Positions 53,994 through 61,890 of a stretch of DNA of 64,000 nt are shown here, piece by piece. The notes beneath the pieces are model-generated. The model was given only the letters and a program-made list of their open reading frames with translations. It was not told where the DNA came from and did no database searches. Position numbers and translations under genes: made by a program. Each line of letters starts with the position of its first letter. Position 1 is the first letter of the stretch. The stretch is from Knufia peltigerae (lineage: Eukaryota; Ascomycota; Eurotiomycetes; Chaetothyriales; Trichomeriaceae). The stretch lies in assembly GCA_030247855.1 (NCBI GenBank), contig JAPDRN010000054.1, positions 149,078-213,077 of the forward strand, given 5' to 3'.

Positions 53994-54585
53994 ATCGCAG
54001 ACCAGCACCAGCACCTTCTTCGGCGTGGTCTGCGCCTTGCAGTACTTCAGCGCCGCCGCCAGCAGGGTGCCGGTGGAGGATCCGCCGAGGATGCCTTCCT
54101 TGCCCAGCAGCTCACGCGCGGTATGGAAGCTCTCCGCGTCGGTAATGGCGTAGGCCTTCTTCACACGGCTGAAATCGGAGATCGACGGCAGGAAGTCCTC
54201 GCCGATGCCTTCCACCAGCCAGCTGCCCGACTTGTCGTTCAGCACGCCGTCGTTGATGTATTCGGCCAGGATCGAGCCGACCGGGTCGGCCAGCACCAGC
54301 TCGGTCTTCGGCGACAGCGTGGCGAAGGCACGCGACAGGCCGGTCATGGTGCCGGAGCTGCCGCAGCCGAACACGATGGCATCCAGATCGCCATCCATCT
54401 GCTCGAGGATCTCCGGGCCGGTGCCGAATTCATGCGCGGCCGGGTTGTCCGGGTTGCCGAACTGATTGACGAAGTAGGCGCCCGGGGTCTGCTCGGCGAT
54501 GGTCTTGGCCAGGTCCTGGTAGTACTCGGGGTGGCCCTTGGCCACGTCCGAGCGGGTCAAGCGCACTTCGGCACCCATCGCCTTC

Positions 54586-54629
<44 letters not shown>

Positions 54630-54899
54630 GATCAACTTGTAGCCCTTCTGCTGGGCCACCAGTGCCAGGCCCAGGCCGGTATTGCCGGCGGTGCCTTCAA
54701 CCAGGGTGGCGCCGGGCTTCAGGTCGCCGCGCTTCTCTGCCGCTTCGATCATCGACAGACCGATGCGATCCTTGATCGATCCGCCCGGGTTGGCGCTTTC
54801 GAGCTTCAGGTAGAGCTCGCAGACGCCAGCATCCAGGCGCTGGGCCTTGACGATCGGGGTCTGGCCGATGAGTTCGAGGACGGAAGAATGGATGGGCAT
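53529..54899 (-). CDS. cbs: Cystathionine beta-synthase with CBS pair
   Basis: A 456-residue PLP enzyme. The catalytic domain (about 1-320) has LIGQTPIVKAQRL, the PLP lysine in NPGGSIKDRIGL, EGTAGNTGLGLALVAQQKGY and GGSSTGTLLAA; two CBS repeats (about 340-455) form the C-terminal Bateman module. It condenses homocysteine and serine (or makes cysteine by a synthase reaction). Start at 54899 (MPIHSSVLEL). It is 124 bp upstream of metB; both probably form a transsulfuration unit. Confidence 0.92.
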
Positions 54900-55252
54900 T
54901 CGGGGGACTTCGGTTCGCGCCACACAGGGCCGGACCGGTGATTATCCGACGGATGGCGACGAAAGTCAGGAGCCGTTTCTGTAGCGCCGGGCCATGCCCG
55001 GCGGGAGGCGTGCCGACCAACGGTCGGCACCCACCAGCTCGGCTGGCGGCCCAAAGGGATGCGGACGGCCCCGGATCGACGAGGAGACCGGTACCGCCCG
55101 CATCGGGGGACGTGCCTGCAGGGCCAAGGCACCACCGCGTGTGGTGCCTTGGCGCGACGCCTGCGTTCAGCGGCGCCGCGTTGCCAGGTCAGGAGTGCCT
55201 GGCGGGGCCATCGATGGCCGGGTCATGCCATTCCGGGCACGACCGGGATGCG
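54900..55252. other. Intergenic region with REPs and a structured segment
   Basis: Contains a SMAG REP (54981-55003), a variable-stem palindrome GTGCCGACC-AAC-GGTCGGCAC (about 55011-55029) with ACCCACC tail, and a perfect 12-bp hairpin CCAAGGCACCAC-CGCGT-GTGGTGCCTTGG (55124-55152). The hairpin has no T-run. No convincing gene was seen; an unrecognised small RNA is possible. Confidence 0.5.
54981..55003 (+). repeat. SMAG-type REP (GTAGCGCCGGGC class)
   Basis: GTAG followed by CGCCGGGCCATGCCCGGCG, about 80 bp upstream of the cystathionine beta-synthase start. Confidence 0.9.
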
Positions 55253-55489
55253 TCAATGCGTGGGGGACGACGCTGCGAGCGGTGTTTCGTACATTCGCAG
55301 AAGGCGTTGCTTGGCCAGCAGCTTCTCGCGCTTCATTCGACCCAGGGTGACATCATCGATCGGGAGTACACCCAACTCCGCATCCATGCACTTCTTGTTC
55401 AACTTGCGGTGCTGGTCATGGAGTGCCCGGAACTCCGGATCGCGCGCGCGACGGGCGTCGATCTCGCTCTGGGGCTGATCTTCAAACAT
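55253..55489 (-). CDS. YdcH family (DUF465) small protein
   Basis: A 78-residue charged helical protein. DPEFRALHDQHRKLNKKCMDAE and MKREKLLAKQRLLRMYE form the two-helix coiled-coil layout of DUF465/YdcH. Function unknown. GGAGG lies 6 nt before the ATG at 55489, which settles the start (the frame is open to 55531). A hairpin AACGCCCC...GGGGCGTT (55515-55543) lies in the leader. Confidence 0.85.
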   Translation of the reverse strand: MFEDQPQSEIDARRARDPEFRALHDQHRKLNKKCMDAELGVLPIDDVTLGRMKREKLLAKQRLLRMYETPLAASSPTH

Positions 55490-55746
55490 GATGGACCTCC
55501 TTCGACAGATACACGAACGCCCCGGCCGCAAGGCACGGGGCGTTGTTCATGGAGGAGTGCCGGTCGATGCCCACATGGGTAACCACAACGACGTGCCGCA
55601 CTGGCCTGCGCACATCGATCTGCTGCGGTTCGCGCCCTGCTTGCATCGGCCCGGCCCTCCCATCGTCCGGTGCGCGTTATTGCGTCCCGGACAATTGACC
55701 CTACGCTTGCTCTGGACGGGGTTCAAGCCCCTGCGGCAAAAAGACC
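55490..55746. other. Spacer between YdcH gene and OmpA-like gene
   Basis: With the terminator next to it, this stretch exceeds 300 bp. It holds the ydcH leader hairpin at 55515-55543 and presumably its promoter. No gene is convincing. Confidence 0.4.
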
Positions 55747-55771
55747 GAACCCCGCCGAGGCGGGGTTCAGG
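55738..55771 (-). terminator. Rho-independent terminator of the OmpA-like gene
   Basis: On the minus strand GAACCCCGCC-TC-GGCGGGGTTC is followed by GGTCTTTTTG. It is about 40 nt past the gene's stop codon. Confidence 0.85.
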
Positions 55772-55812
55772 CTGAATACTCAGCACAACGAAAAACAAAC
55801 AATATCAAGCAA

Positions 55813-56697
55813 TTACGGCGCGATGACGACCTCGGCCGAGCGGGCCCGGGTCGAAGCCGCCTTCTTGCCAGCGACCTGGATCCGGCTGCTGGCGACACCG
55901 GCCGACACCAGCGCGTCGCGCAGTGCCTCGGCGCGCTTCTGGCCGACGCCATTGGCACTGTCATAGGCCTCGATGCGGATCCTGCCCTTCTTGCCGATGT
56001 TCACGTACTCGGCCAGGGCCTTGGCCTGGTTGCGGGCGCCACCGGACAGGTTCGAGGCCCCGGCAGCGAACGCGTCACCGGCAAAGGTGAAGACCTCGCC
56101 ACGGCCATCGAACTTCGAGCCCGGCAGCTTCTGCCCCGAGACCAGCTCGGCTTCCTCACGGGCCAGCTTGGCCGCGTTCTGCTGGGCCGAGCTGAGGCGC
56201 TGCTGCTGCTTGCCAGCCACGCTGGTCAGGGCGTTCTCGGCATCCTGGCGGGCCAGGGTTTCGGCCTCGGCCGCCTGGCGCAGGCGTTCGGCCTCTTCTG
56301 CCTGCATCTGCGCCTGCATGCGCAGCTGCTCGGCTTCCTGGCGGGCGCGGGCAGCGTCGCGGCGGCTGGCTTCGATCAGCAGGTCGCTGCGGGTGCGCTC
56401 CAGGCGATCAACCTCACGCGCGGCCAGCGCAGCCCGCACGGCGGTCTCGGCGATCTCGACCCGGCGCTCGGCCAGGTAGGTGGCCAGCTCCTGGTCACGG
56501 CGCTTGGCCTTCTCCAGCGTGGCGATGGCCTGCTGCGCCTGCATGCGCTCGAAGGCGCCCAGCTCGGCGGTGTCCGGATTGGCCTGGATCGACAACAGGC
56601 GCTGGCTCAGCTGGCCGACCATCGGGTTGTCCGCGGCCAGGGCCAGCGTCGGCAGGGCCAGCAACGTGGCAAGGGTCAGGACGGAGATGGTCTTCAT
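55813..56697 (-). CDS. Periplasmic DUF4398/OmpA-like protein with coiled coil
   Basis: A 294-residue exported protein. It has a signal peptide (MKTISVLTLATLLALPTLALAAD), a long Ala/Arg/Glu-rich helical region (about 45-185, RRDQELATYLAERRVEIAET, EEAERLRQAAEAETLARQDAENAL) that should form a coiled coil, and a C-terminal OmpA-like fold (about 195-294, GRGEVFTFAGDAFAAGASNLSGGARNQAKALAEYVN...RIRIEAYDSANGVGQKRAEALRDALV) that usually binds peptidoglycan. It likely spans between envelope layers. It follows the DUF4398 gene with a 4-nt ATGA overlap. Confidence 0.82.
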   Translation of the reverse strand: MKTISVLTLATLLALPTLALAADNPMVGQLSQRLLSIQANPDTAELGAFERMQAQQAIATLEKAKRRDQELATYLAERRVEIAETAVRAALAAREVDRLERTRSDLLIEASRRDAARARQEAEQLRMQAQMQAEEAERLRQAAEAETLARQDAENALTSVAGKQQQRLSSAQQNAAKLAREEAELVSGQKLPGSKFDGRGEVFTFAGDAFAAGASNLSGGARNQAKALAEYVNIGKKGRIRIEAYDSANGVGQKRAEALRDALVSAGVASSRIQVAGKKAASTRARSAEVVIAP

Positions 56698-57083
56698 CGG
56701 CGGTCCTCCCCGGTCGACAACTGGCGTTGCAGCTGGTTGACCTCGTTGCGGCGCAGCTGCAGCTGCGCGGTAGCCGTGGCTTCCTCGCTGCGGGCACGGG
56801 CCAGATCGGCGTCCACGGTGGCGCGCAGGGCCAGCGCCGGCGCGTTCTTGCGCTCGCGGCGGTCGCCAGCGGCACGCTGGGCCTGCTCCAGTCCCTGACG
56901 GGCCAGCCCGATCAGGTCCGGGGCGTACTGGTCGGCATCGGCCTGGGTGGCCTTGTCCACCGCCTGCCGGGCCTGCGCCAGTTCCAACGCGCCGTCCTGC
57001 GCCCAGGCGGGGGCAGAGAGTGCGAATGCAAACGCCATCACATACAGGCTGTGGCGCATTCGTGCGAAGCTAAGTCGTTTCAT
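56694..57083 (-). CDS. Exported DUF4398 domain protein
   Basis: A 129-residue exported protein. Signal peptide: MKRLSFARMRHSLYVMAFAFALSAPAWAQ (cut near 29). The rest is helical and charged (LELAQARQAVDKATQADADQYAPDLIGLARQGLEQAQRA, typical DUF4398), ending in a heptad-like RNEVNQLQRQL. The downstream OmpA-like protein has a similar helical part, so the two may form a periplasmic complex (inference). The frame is open to 57146; 57083 gives the signal peptide. Confidence 0.8.
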   Translation of the reverse strand: MKRLSFARMRHSLYVMAFAFALSAPAWAQDGALELAQARQAVDKATQADADQYAPDLIGLARQGLEQAQRAAGDRRERKNAPALALRATVDADLARARSEEATATAQLQLRRNEVNQLQRQLSTGEDRR

Positions 57084-57180
57084 TGGGGAGGCCGTACCGG
57101 TTGTCGGTTCGCGGCCATTGTCGTCAAGCCGGTACCGTGCTTGCAACGGGCACCGGCAGTTTCGTTGGGGAAAATTCGCA

Positions 57181-58308
57181 ATGGATATCGGCTACTTCCT
57201 GAAGCTGATGACCGAAAAGAACGCTTCGGACATGTTCTTGACCACCGGAGCGCCGGTCTACATCAAGATCGAGGGCAAGCTGTATCCGCTCGGCAATACC
57301 GGCCTGCCGCCGGGCATGGTGAAGAAAATCGCCTACTCGCTGATGGACGAGGGCCAGGTGCCCCAGTTCGAGCGCGAGCTGGAGCTCAACATGGCCATCG
57401 CCTTGGCCGATGCGGGGCGTTTCCGCGTCAACGTGTTCAAGCAGCGCGGCGAAGTCGGCATGGTCATCCGCGCCATCCGCAGCCGGATTCCGAGCATCGA
57501 AGAGCTCAACCTGCCGCAGGTGCTGAAGGACGTCATCATGACCCCACGCGGGCTGGTGCTGGTGGTGGGGTCCACCGGCTCAGGCAAGTCCACGTCGCTG
57601 GCGTCGATGATCGACCATCGCAACAGCACCACCACCGGTCACATCCTCACCATCGAGGACCCGATCGAGTACCTGCACAAGCACAAGATGTCGATCGTCA
57701 ACCAGCGCGAGGTGGGGCTCGATACCCACACCTTCCACGACGCGTTGAAGAATGCGATGCGAGAAGCACCCGACGTGATCCTGATCGGTGAGATCCTGGA
57801 TGCCGAAACGATGGAGGCGGCGATCGCCTTCGCCGAAACCGGTCACCTGTGCCTGGCCACCCTGCACTCCAACAACGCCGACCAGACCATCGAGCGCATC
57901 CTCAACTTCTTCCCGGAAAGCGCGCACAAGAACGTGCTGATGAACCTGGCGCTGAACCTGCGAGCGGTGATCAGCCAGCGCCTGGTGAAGAACAAGGAGG
58001 GGCGCCGCCTGCCGGCCACCGAGGTGCTGATCAACACGCCGATGATCCGCGACCTGCTGCGTCGCGGCCAGGTGCACGAGATCAAGGCGGCGATGGAGGC
58101 CTCGCTGGAAGAAGGCATGGAGAGCTTCGACCAGTGCCTGTTCCGCCTGGCCAAGAACGGCACCATCGATCAGGAAGAGGCACTGCGTGCGGCCGACTCA
58201 CGCGATGGCCTGGCGCTGAAGTTCCGCCTGTCCGAAGGCGGCAGCGGCGAGCATGATCCGTATGCGGACTTCTCGGCCGGCGCGCCGAGCATTACCCACG
58301 GGTTCTGA
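57181..58308 (+). CDS. pilU: Twitching-motility ATPase, PilU-like
   Basis: A 375-residue hexameric secretion ATPase of the PilT/PilU group that powers type IV pilus retraction. It starts MDIGYFLKLMTEKNASDMFLTTGAPVYIK, has Walker A VGSTGSGKSTSL (about 134-145), Asp box HILTIEDPIEYLHKH, Walker B-like VILIGEILDAETMEAAIAFAETGHLCLATLHSNNADQ and a His box. The last is typical of PilU (GHLCLATLH) rather than PilT (GHLVFGTLH). The sequence EILDAE replaces the more usual E-(M/I)-R-D/T. No pilT is adjacent. A 29-bp palindrome follows. Confidence 0.9.
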   Translation: MDIGYFLKLMTEKNASDMFLTTGAPVYIKIEGKLYPLGNTGLPPGMVKKIAYSLMDEGQVPQFERELELNMAIALADAGRFRVNVFKQRGEVGMVIRAIRSRIPSIEELNLPQVLKDVIMTPRGLVLVVGSTGSGKSTSLASMIDHRNSTTTGHILTIEDPIEYLHKHKMSIVNQREVGLDTHTFHDALKNAMREAPDVILIGEILDAETMEAAIAFAETGHLCLATLHSNNADQTIERILNFFPESAHKNVLMNLALNLRAVISQRLVKNKEGRRLPATEVLINTPMIRDLLRRGQVHEIKAAMEASLEEGMESFDQCLFRLAKNGTIDQEEALRAADSRDGLALKFRLSEGGSGEHDPYADFSAGAPSITHGF

Positions 58309-58313
58309 GCAGG

Positions 58314-58380
58314 AAAAAGGGGACGGAGGGGATTAAGTCGTTTTTGCCACGAACGACTTAATCCCCTCCGTCCCCTTTTT
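58314..58380. repeat. Perfect 29-bp palindrome, also a likely bidirectional terminator
   Basis: Arms 58314-58342 and 58352-58380 are exact inverted repeats (AAAAAGGGGACGGAGGGGAT... and its complement) around a 9-nt loop. It carries A-run and T-run ends, so would end transcripts from either side. The AAAAAGGGGACGGA... form resembles dispersed palindromes known near REP-type repeats in many proteobacteria. Only one copy in this window. Confidence 0.85.
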
Positions 58381-58437
58381 CTGAAGGGTTAAGGGGCGAT
58401 CTCATCCAATGAGACCCCTCGTGCGTAGGTTTCCTCA

Positions 58438-59721
58438 ATGGAAACCATCCGCAAGTTGGCCATCCTTGCCGACGCCGCCAAATACGACGCGTCCTGCGCC
58501 TCCAGCGGTGCGGGCAAGCGCGATTCGCGCACCTCCGGCGGCATCGGCAGTACCGAAGGCATGGGCATCTGCCACAGCTACACACCCGATGGCCGCTGCG
58601 TGTCGCTGCTGAAGATCCTGCTGACCAACTTCTGCGTCTACGACTGCGCCTACTGCGTGAACCGGGTGTCCAGCAACGTGCAGCGCGCGCGTTTCAGCGT
58701 GGACGAGGTGGTCACGCTCACCCTGGACTTCTACAAGCGCAATTACATCGAAGGGCTGTTTCTTTCCAGCGGCATCATCCGCAATGCGGACTACACGATG
58801 GAACGCATGGTGGAGGTGGCACGTCGGCTGCGCGAGGAGCATCGGTACGCGGGCTACATCCATCTGAAGACCATCCCCGAAGCATCCCCAGAGCTTCTGG
58901 CCGCCGCGGGTCGTTACGCCGATCGACTGTCGATCAACGTTGAATTGCCCACCGAGGCGGGTCTGGCCACCCTCGCCCCGGAAAAGACCAGCACATCGAT
59001 CCGCGGCGCGATGGGTGAGCTGCGCTGGCGCATTGAAGAAGCCAAGGAGGCCCGCAAGGCACCGGCGGTGCTCGCGCCGGCTTCCACCCGCAGCGCGCGC
59101 CCTCGTCCTCCCCGCTTTGCACCCGCCGGGCAGAGCACGCAGATGATCGTCGGCGCGGACGGTGCCAGCGACCAGCAGATACTGACCAGTGCCGACAGCC
59201 TCTACGGCAACTACCGCATGCGCCGGGTGTACTACTCCGCCTTCAGCCCGATTCCCGATGCGAGCCGCCAGCTGCCGCTGCAACCGCCCCCGCTGCAGCG
59301 CGAGCACCGGCTGTACCAGGCCGACTGGCTGCTGCGCTTCTACGGCTATGGCGTGGAGGAGATCACCGACACCACCCAGGGCGGCATGCTGGATCTGGAC
59401 ATCGATCCGAAGATGGCGTGGGCGATCCGCCATCCCGAGCGCTTCCCGGTGGACCTGAACCGTGCACCGAAGGAGCTGCTGCTGCGGGTACCGGGGCTGG
59501 GCGTGCGCAACGTCAAGCGCGTGCTGATGGCACGCCGCCACGGTCGCCTGCGCGTGGCCGACCTGGCCCGGCTGAAGGCGCCGATGAGCAAGCTGCTGCC
59601 GTTCGTGCAGCTGGCCGACCACCATCCCCGCAACGCGCTGGATGATCCGGCGGCGCTGCGCGCGAAGCTGGCCCCACCGCCGCGCCAGGGCTCGCTGTTC
59701 GATGCCGCGCCCGCTGCCTGA
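58438..59721 (+). CDS. Putative DNA modification/repair radical SAM protein
   Basis: A 427-residue protein. The radical SAM cluster is C-x3-C-x2-C in CVYDCAYC near residue 66; LLKILLTNF precedes it. It opens METIRKLAILADAAKYDASCASSGAGKR, a region with extra Cys. The C-terminal part has a helix-hairpin-helix (LLRVPGLGVRNVKRVLMARR, about 345-365), which suggests DNA contact. The family (the one that co-occurs with UdgX/DUF4130) is of unknown reaction. The next gene starts 2 nt after this stop, so they are co-transcribed. Confidence 0.87.
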   Translation: METIRKLAILADAAKYDASCASSGAGKRDSRTSGGIGSTEGMGICHSYTPDGRCVSLLKILLTNFCVYDCAYCVNRVSSNVQRARFSVDEVVTLTLDFYKRNYIEGLFLSSGIIRNADYTMERMVEVARRLREEHRYAGYIHLKTIPEASPELLAAAGRYADRLSINVELPTEAGLATLAPEKTSTSIRGAMGELRWRIEEAKEARKAPAVLAPASTRSARPRPPRFAPAGQSTQMIVGADGASDQQILTSADSLYGNYRMRRVYYSAFSPIPDASRQLPLQPPPLQREHRLYQADWLLRFYGYGVEEITDTTQGGMLDLDIDPKMAWAIRHPERFPVDLNRAPKELLLRVPGLGVRNVKRVLMARRHGRLRVADLARLKAPMSKLLPFVQLADHHPRNALDDPAALRAKLAPPPRQGSLFDAAPAA

Positions 59722-59722
59722 G

Positions 59723-61174
59723 ATGCAACGCTGGTCTTTGCGGGTGGACCCGCCGTGGTCACTGGACGCCTGGCGCAACGCGGCGCGGGAGGCGTTGCTG
59801 CGCGGCGTGCGCCCTGAGCAGCTCGACTGGCTGATGGATTCCGAGTCGTCATTGCTGGATGCGCCAGCCGTGCAGCAGGCGCCACTGCCCGACAGTGCCA
59901 TCGCACCGAACGTGCCGCGCGACTTCGTCGAGCTGGCCGCGACCTGCCTGTGCCATCGCGATCCGCAGCGCCTGCCGTTGCTGTACCGCCTGCTGTGGCG
60001 CATCGCCCACGGCGAACGCACGGTGCTGTCCAATCCGGCCGACGCCGATGTGCTGCGTTTGATGGCGCTGGCGCAGGCAGTGCGCCGCGATACGCACAAG
60101 ATGAAGGCCTTCGTGCGCTTCCGCGAGGTGCCCGGCGAGACCGACGCGTTCATCGCCTGGTTCGAGCCCGATCACAATATCATCGACCGCGTTGCACCGT
60201 TCTTCGCCCGCCGTTTTGCCGGCATGCGCTGGGCGATCCTGACACCCACGCGCAGTGTCCGCTGGGATGGCAGCGCACTCTCGTTCGGTGACGGCGGCAG
60301 CCGCCGCGATGCACCTGCCGAAGATGCACGCGAGACACTGTGGCAGACCTATTACGCCAGCATCTTCAATCCGGCTCGGCTCAACACGCGGATGATGCAA
60401 CAGGAAATGCCAACCCGGTACTGGAAACATCTTCCCGAAGCACAACTGTTGCCAGGCCTTGTGCGCGATGCGGCCAGCCGCGTGCAGGAGATGCACGATC
60501 GGCCGGCGCAGGCACCACAACGACGTATTCCAGCGCGGCCGAACGATGCCGCCGATGCCGCTGCGGACGATGGCAGCCTGCAGGCACTGCACCAGCAAGC
60601 GGCCGTCTGCCGGCAGTGCCCGTTGTGGGAAGCATCCACCCAGACCGTGTTCGGCGAAGGTCGTGCCGATGCACGCATCATGTTGGTGGGCGAACAGCCC
60701 GGCGATGTCGAAGACCTGAGTGGTCGCCCCTTTGCGGGACCGGCGGGCAAGCTGCTGGACCGCGCGCTGCAGGAACTGGGCATCGAGCGCGGCACGCTGT
60801 ACCTGACCAACGCGGTGAAGCACTTCCACCACGAGCGGCGCGGCAAGGTGCGCCTGCATAAACGTCCCGAGAGCCGCCATGTGCACGCCTGCCGGCCGTG
60901 GCTGCAGGGCGAGATCGCACGGGTGAAACCGAAGGTGATCGTCTGCCTTGGCGCCACTGCGGCGACCGCGTTGTTCGGCAGCGGCTTCAACCTGATGCGC
61001 GACCGTGGCCGCTGGCTCACGCTGGAGGATGGCACCCGTGGCTACGCCACAGTGCACCCGGCCTGGGTGCTGCGGCAGAAGGATGAAACGCGGCGCGAGG
61101 ACGCCTACCGGCTGTTCCGCGATGACCTGCGGCAGTTGCTGGCGGCCGATTCCGCGCGCGCCGGAGACCGGTAG
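59723..61174 (+). CDS. DUF4130-UdgX fusion: uracil-DNA glycosylase superfamily protein
   Basis: A 483-residue fusion. The N-terminal half (about 1-245) is DUF4130 (MKAFVRFREVPGETDAFIAWFEPDHNI and WKHLPEA). The C-terminal half (about 275-475) is UdgX, a 4Fe-4S family-4-like glycosylase: CRQCPLWEAST, GEQPGDVEDLSGRPFAGPAGKLLDRAL, NAVKHFHHERRGKVRLHKRP (the R-loop with the His that crosslinks uracil-DNA in mycobacterial UdgX) and TVHPAWVLR. Start 59723; an ATG at 59702 would overlap the upstream gene. The stop codon TAG is the TAG of a SMAG repeat. Confidence 0.9.
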   Translation: MQRWSLRVDPPWSLDAWRNAAREALLRGVRPEQLDWLMDSESSLLDAPAVQQAPLPDSAIAPNVPRDFVELAATCLCHRDPQRLPLLYRLLWRIAHGERTVLSNPADADVLRLMALAQAVRRDTHKMKAFVRFREVPGETDAFIAWFEPDHNIIDRVAPFFARRFAGMRWAILTPTRSVRWDGSALSFGDGGSRRDAPAEDARETLWQTYYASIFNPARLNTRMMQQEMPTRYWKHLPEAQLLPGLVRDAASRVQEMHDRPAQAPQRRIPARPNDAADAAADDGSLQALHQQAAVCRQCPLWEASTQTVFGEGRADARIMLVGEQPGDVEDLSGRPFAGPAGKLLDRALQELGIERGTLYLTNAVKHFHHERRGKVRLHKRPESRHVHACRPWLQGEIARVKPKVIVCLGATAATALFGSGFNLMRDRGRWLTLEDGTRGYATVHPAWVLRQKDETRREDAYRLFRDDLRQLLAADSARAGDR

Positions 61175-61193
61175 CGCCGGGCCATGCCCGGCG
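61171..61193 (+). repeat. SMAG-type REP overlapping a stop codon
   Basis: GTAGCGCCGGGCCATGCCCGGCG; bases 61172-61174 are the stop of the UdgX gene. It lies between convergent genes. Confidence 0.92.
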
Positions 61194-61207
61194 AGCATAG
61201 CGGCACG

Positions 61208-61876
61208 TCAGGCGGCGTCGATCTGGTTTTCCGGGCGTGCTCCGGTGAATGCGTCCAGCTGCTGGCAGGCGGTCTCGATCCGGCGCAATGTGGGGTACGG
61301 CGCCAGATCCAGACCGAAGCGGTGCGCGTTGTACAGCTGCGGCAACAGGCAGATGTCGGCCAGGCCCGGGCGGTCACCGTGGCAGAACGTGCCGGTCTCC
61401 GCGCTGGCGGCCAGCATCGTCTCCATCGCCGCGAAGCCTTCGGCCATCCAGTGCAGCGTCCATTGCGTGCGCGCATCGGCGGGCAACTGCAGATCGCGCT
61501 CGAGGTACTGCATCACCCGCAGGTTGTTGATCGGGTGGATGTCGCAGGCCACCAGTTGCGCCAGCGCCCGCACGCGTGCGCGGCCAGCGGCATCGGCCGG
61601 CAGCAGCGGCACCTGCGGGAAGCGCTCTTCCAGATACTCCAGGATCGCCAGCGACTGGGTCAGCACGTGCCCGTCATGCAGCAGCGTCGGCACCAGCTGC
61701 TGCGGGTTGAGCCCGCGGTAGGCGTCATGGTGCTGCTCGCCGCCCTCGCGCACCAGATGCACCGGTCGTGCTTCGAAGGCCAGGCCTTTCAAGGCCAGGC
61801 CGATGCGCACGCGGTAGGCGGCACTGGATCGCCAGTAGGTGTACAGCACGATGCCGTCGTCGACCGGAATCTCCAT
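61208..61876 (-). CDS. maiA: Maleylacetoacetate isomerase (zeta-class GST)
   Basis: A 222-residue enzyme of tyrosine/homogentisate breakdown that isomerises maleylacetoacetate to fumarylacetoacetate with glutathione. Signature SSAAYRVRIGLALKGL (zeta-class SSCX[WH]-like loop), NPQQLVPTLLHDG, QSLAILEYLEERFP, and the C-terminal helical domain with ADICLLPQLYNAHRF. The start at 61876 (MEIPVDDGIV) is favoured: GGAGG lies 5 nt upstream; an ATG at 61888 is also possible. It follows fahA closely. Confidence 0.92.
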   Translation of the reverse strand: MEIPVDDGIVLYTYWRSSAAYRVRIGLALKGLAFEARPVHLVREGGEQHHDAYRGLNPQQLVPTLLHDGHVLTQSLAILEYLEERFPQVPLLPADAAGRARVRALAQLVACDIHPINNLRVMQYLERDLQLPADARTQWTLHWMAEGFAAMETMLAASAETGTFCHGDRPGLADICLLPQLYNAHRFGLDLAPYPTLRRIETACQQLDAFTGARPENQIDAA

Positions 61877-61890
61877 CGCCGCCTCCATGC

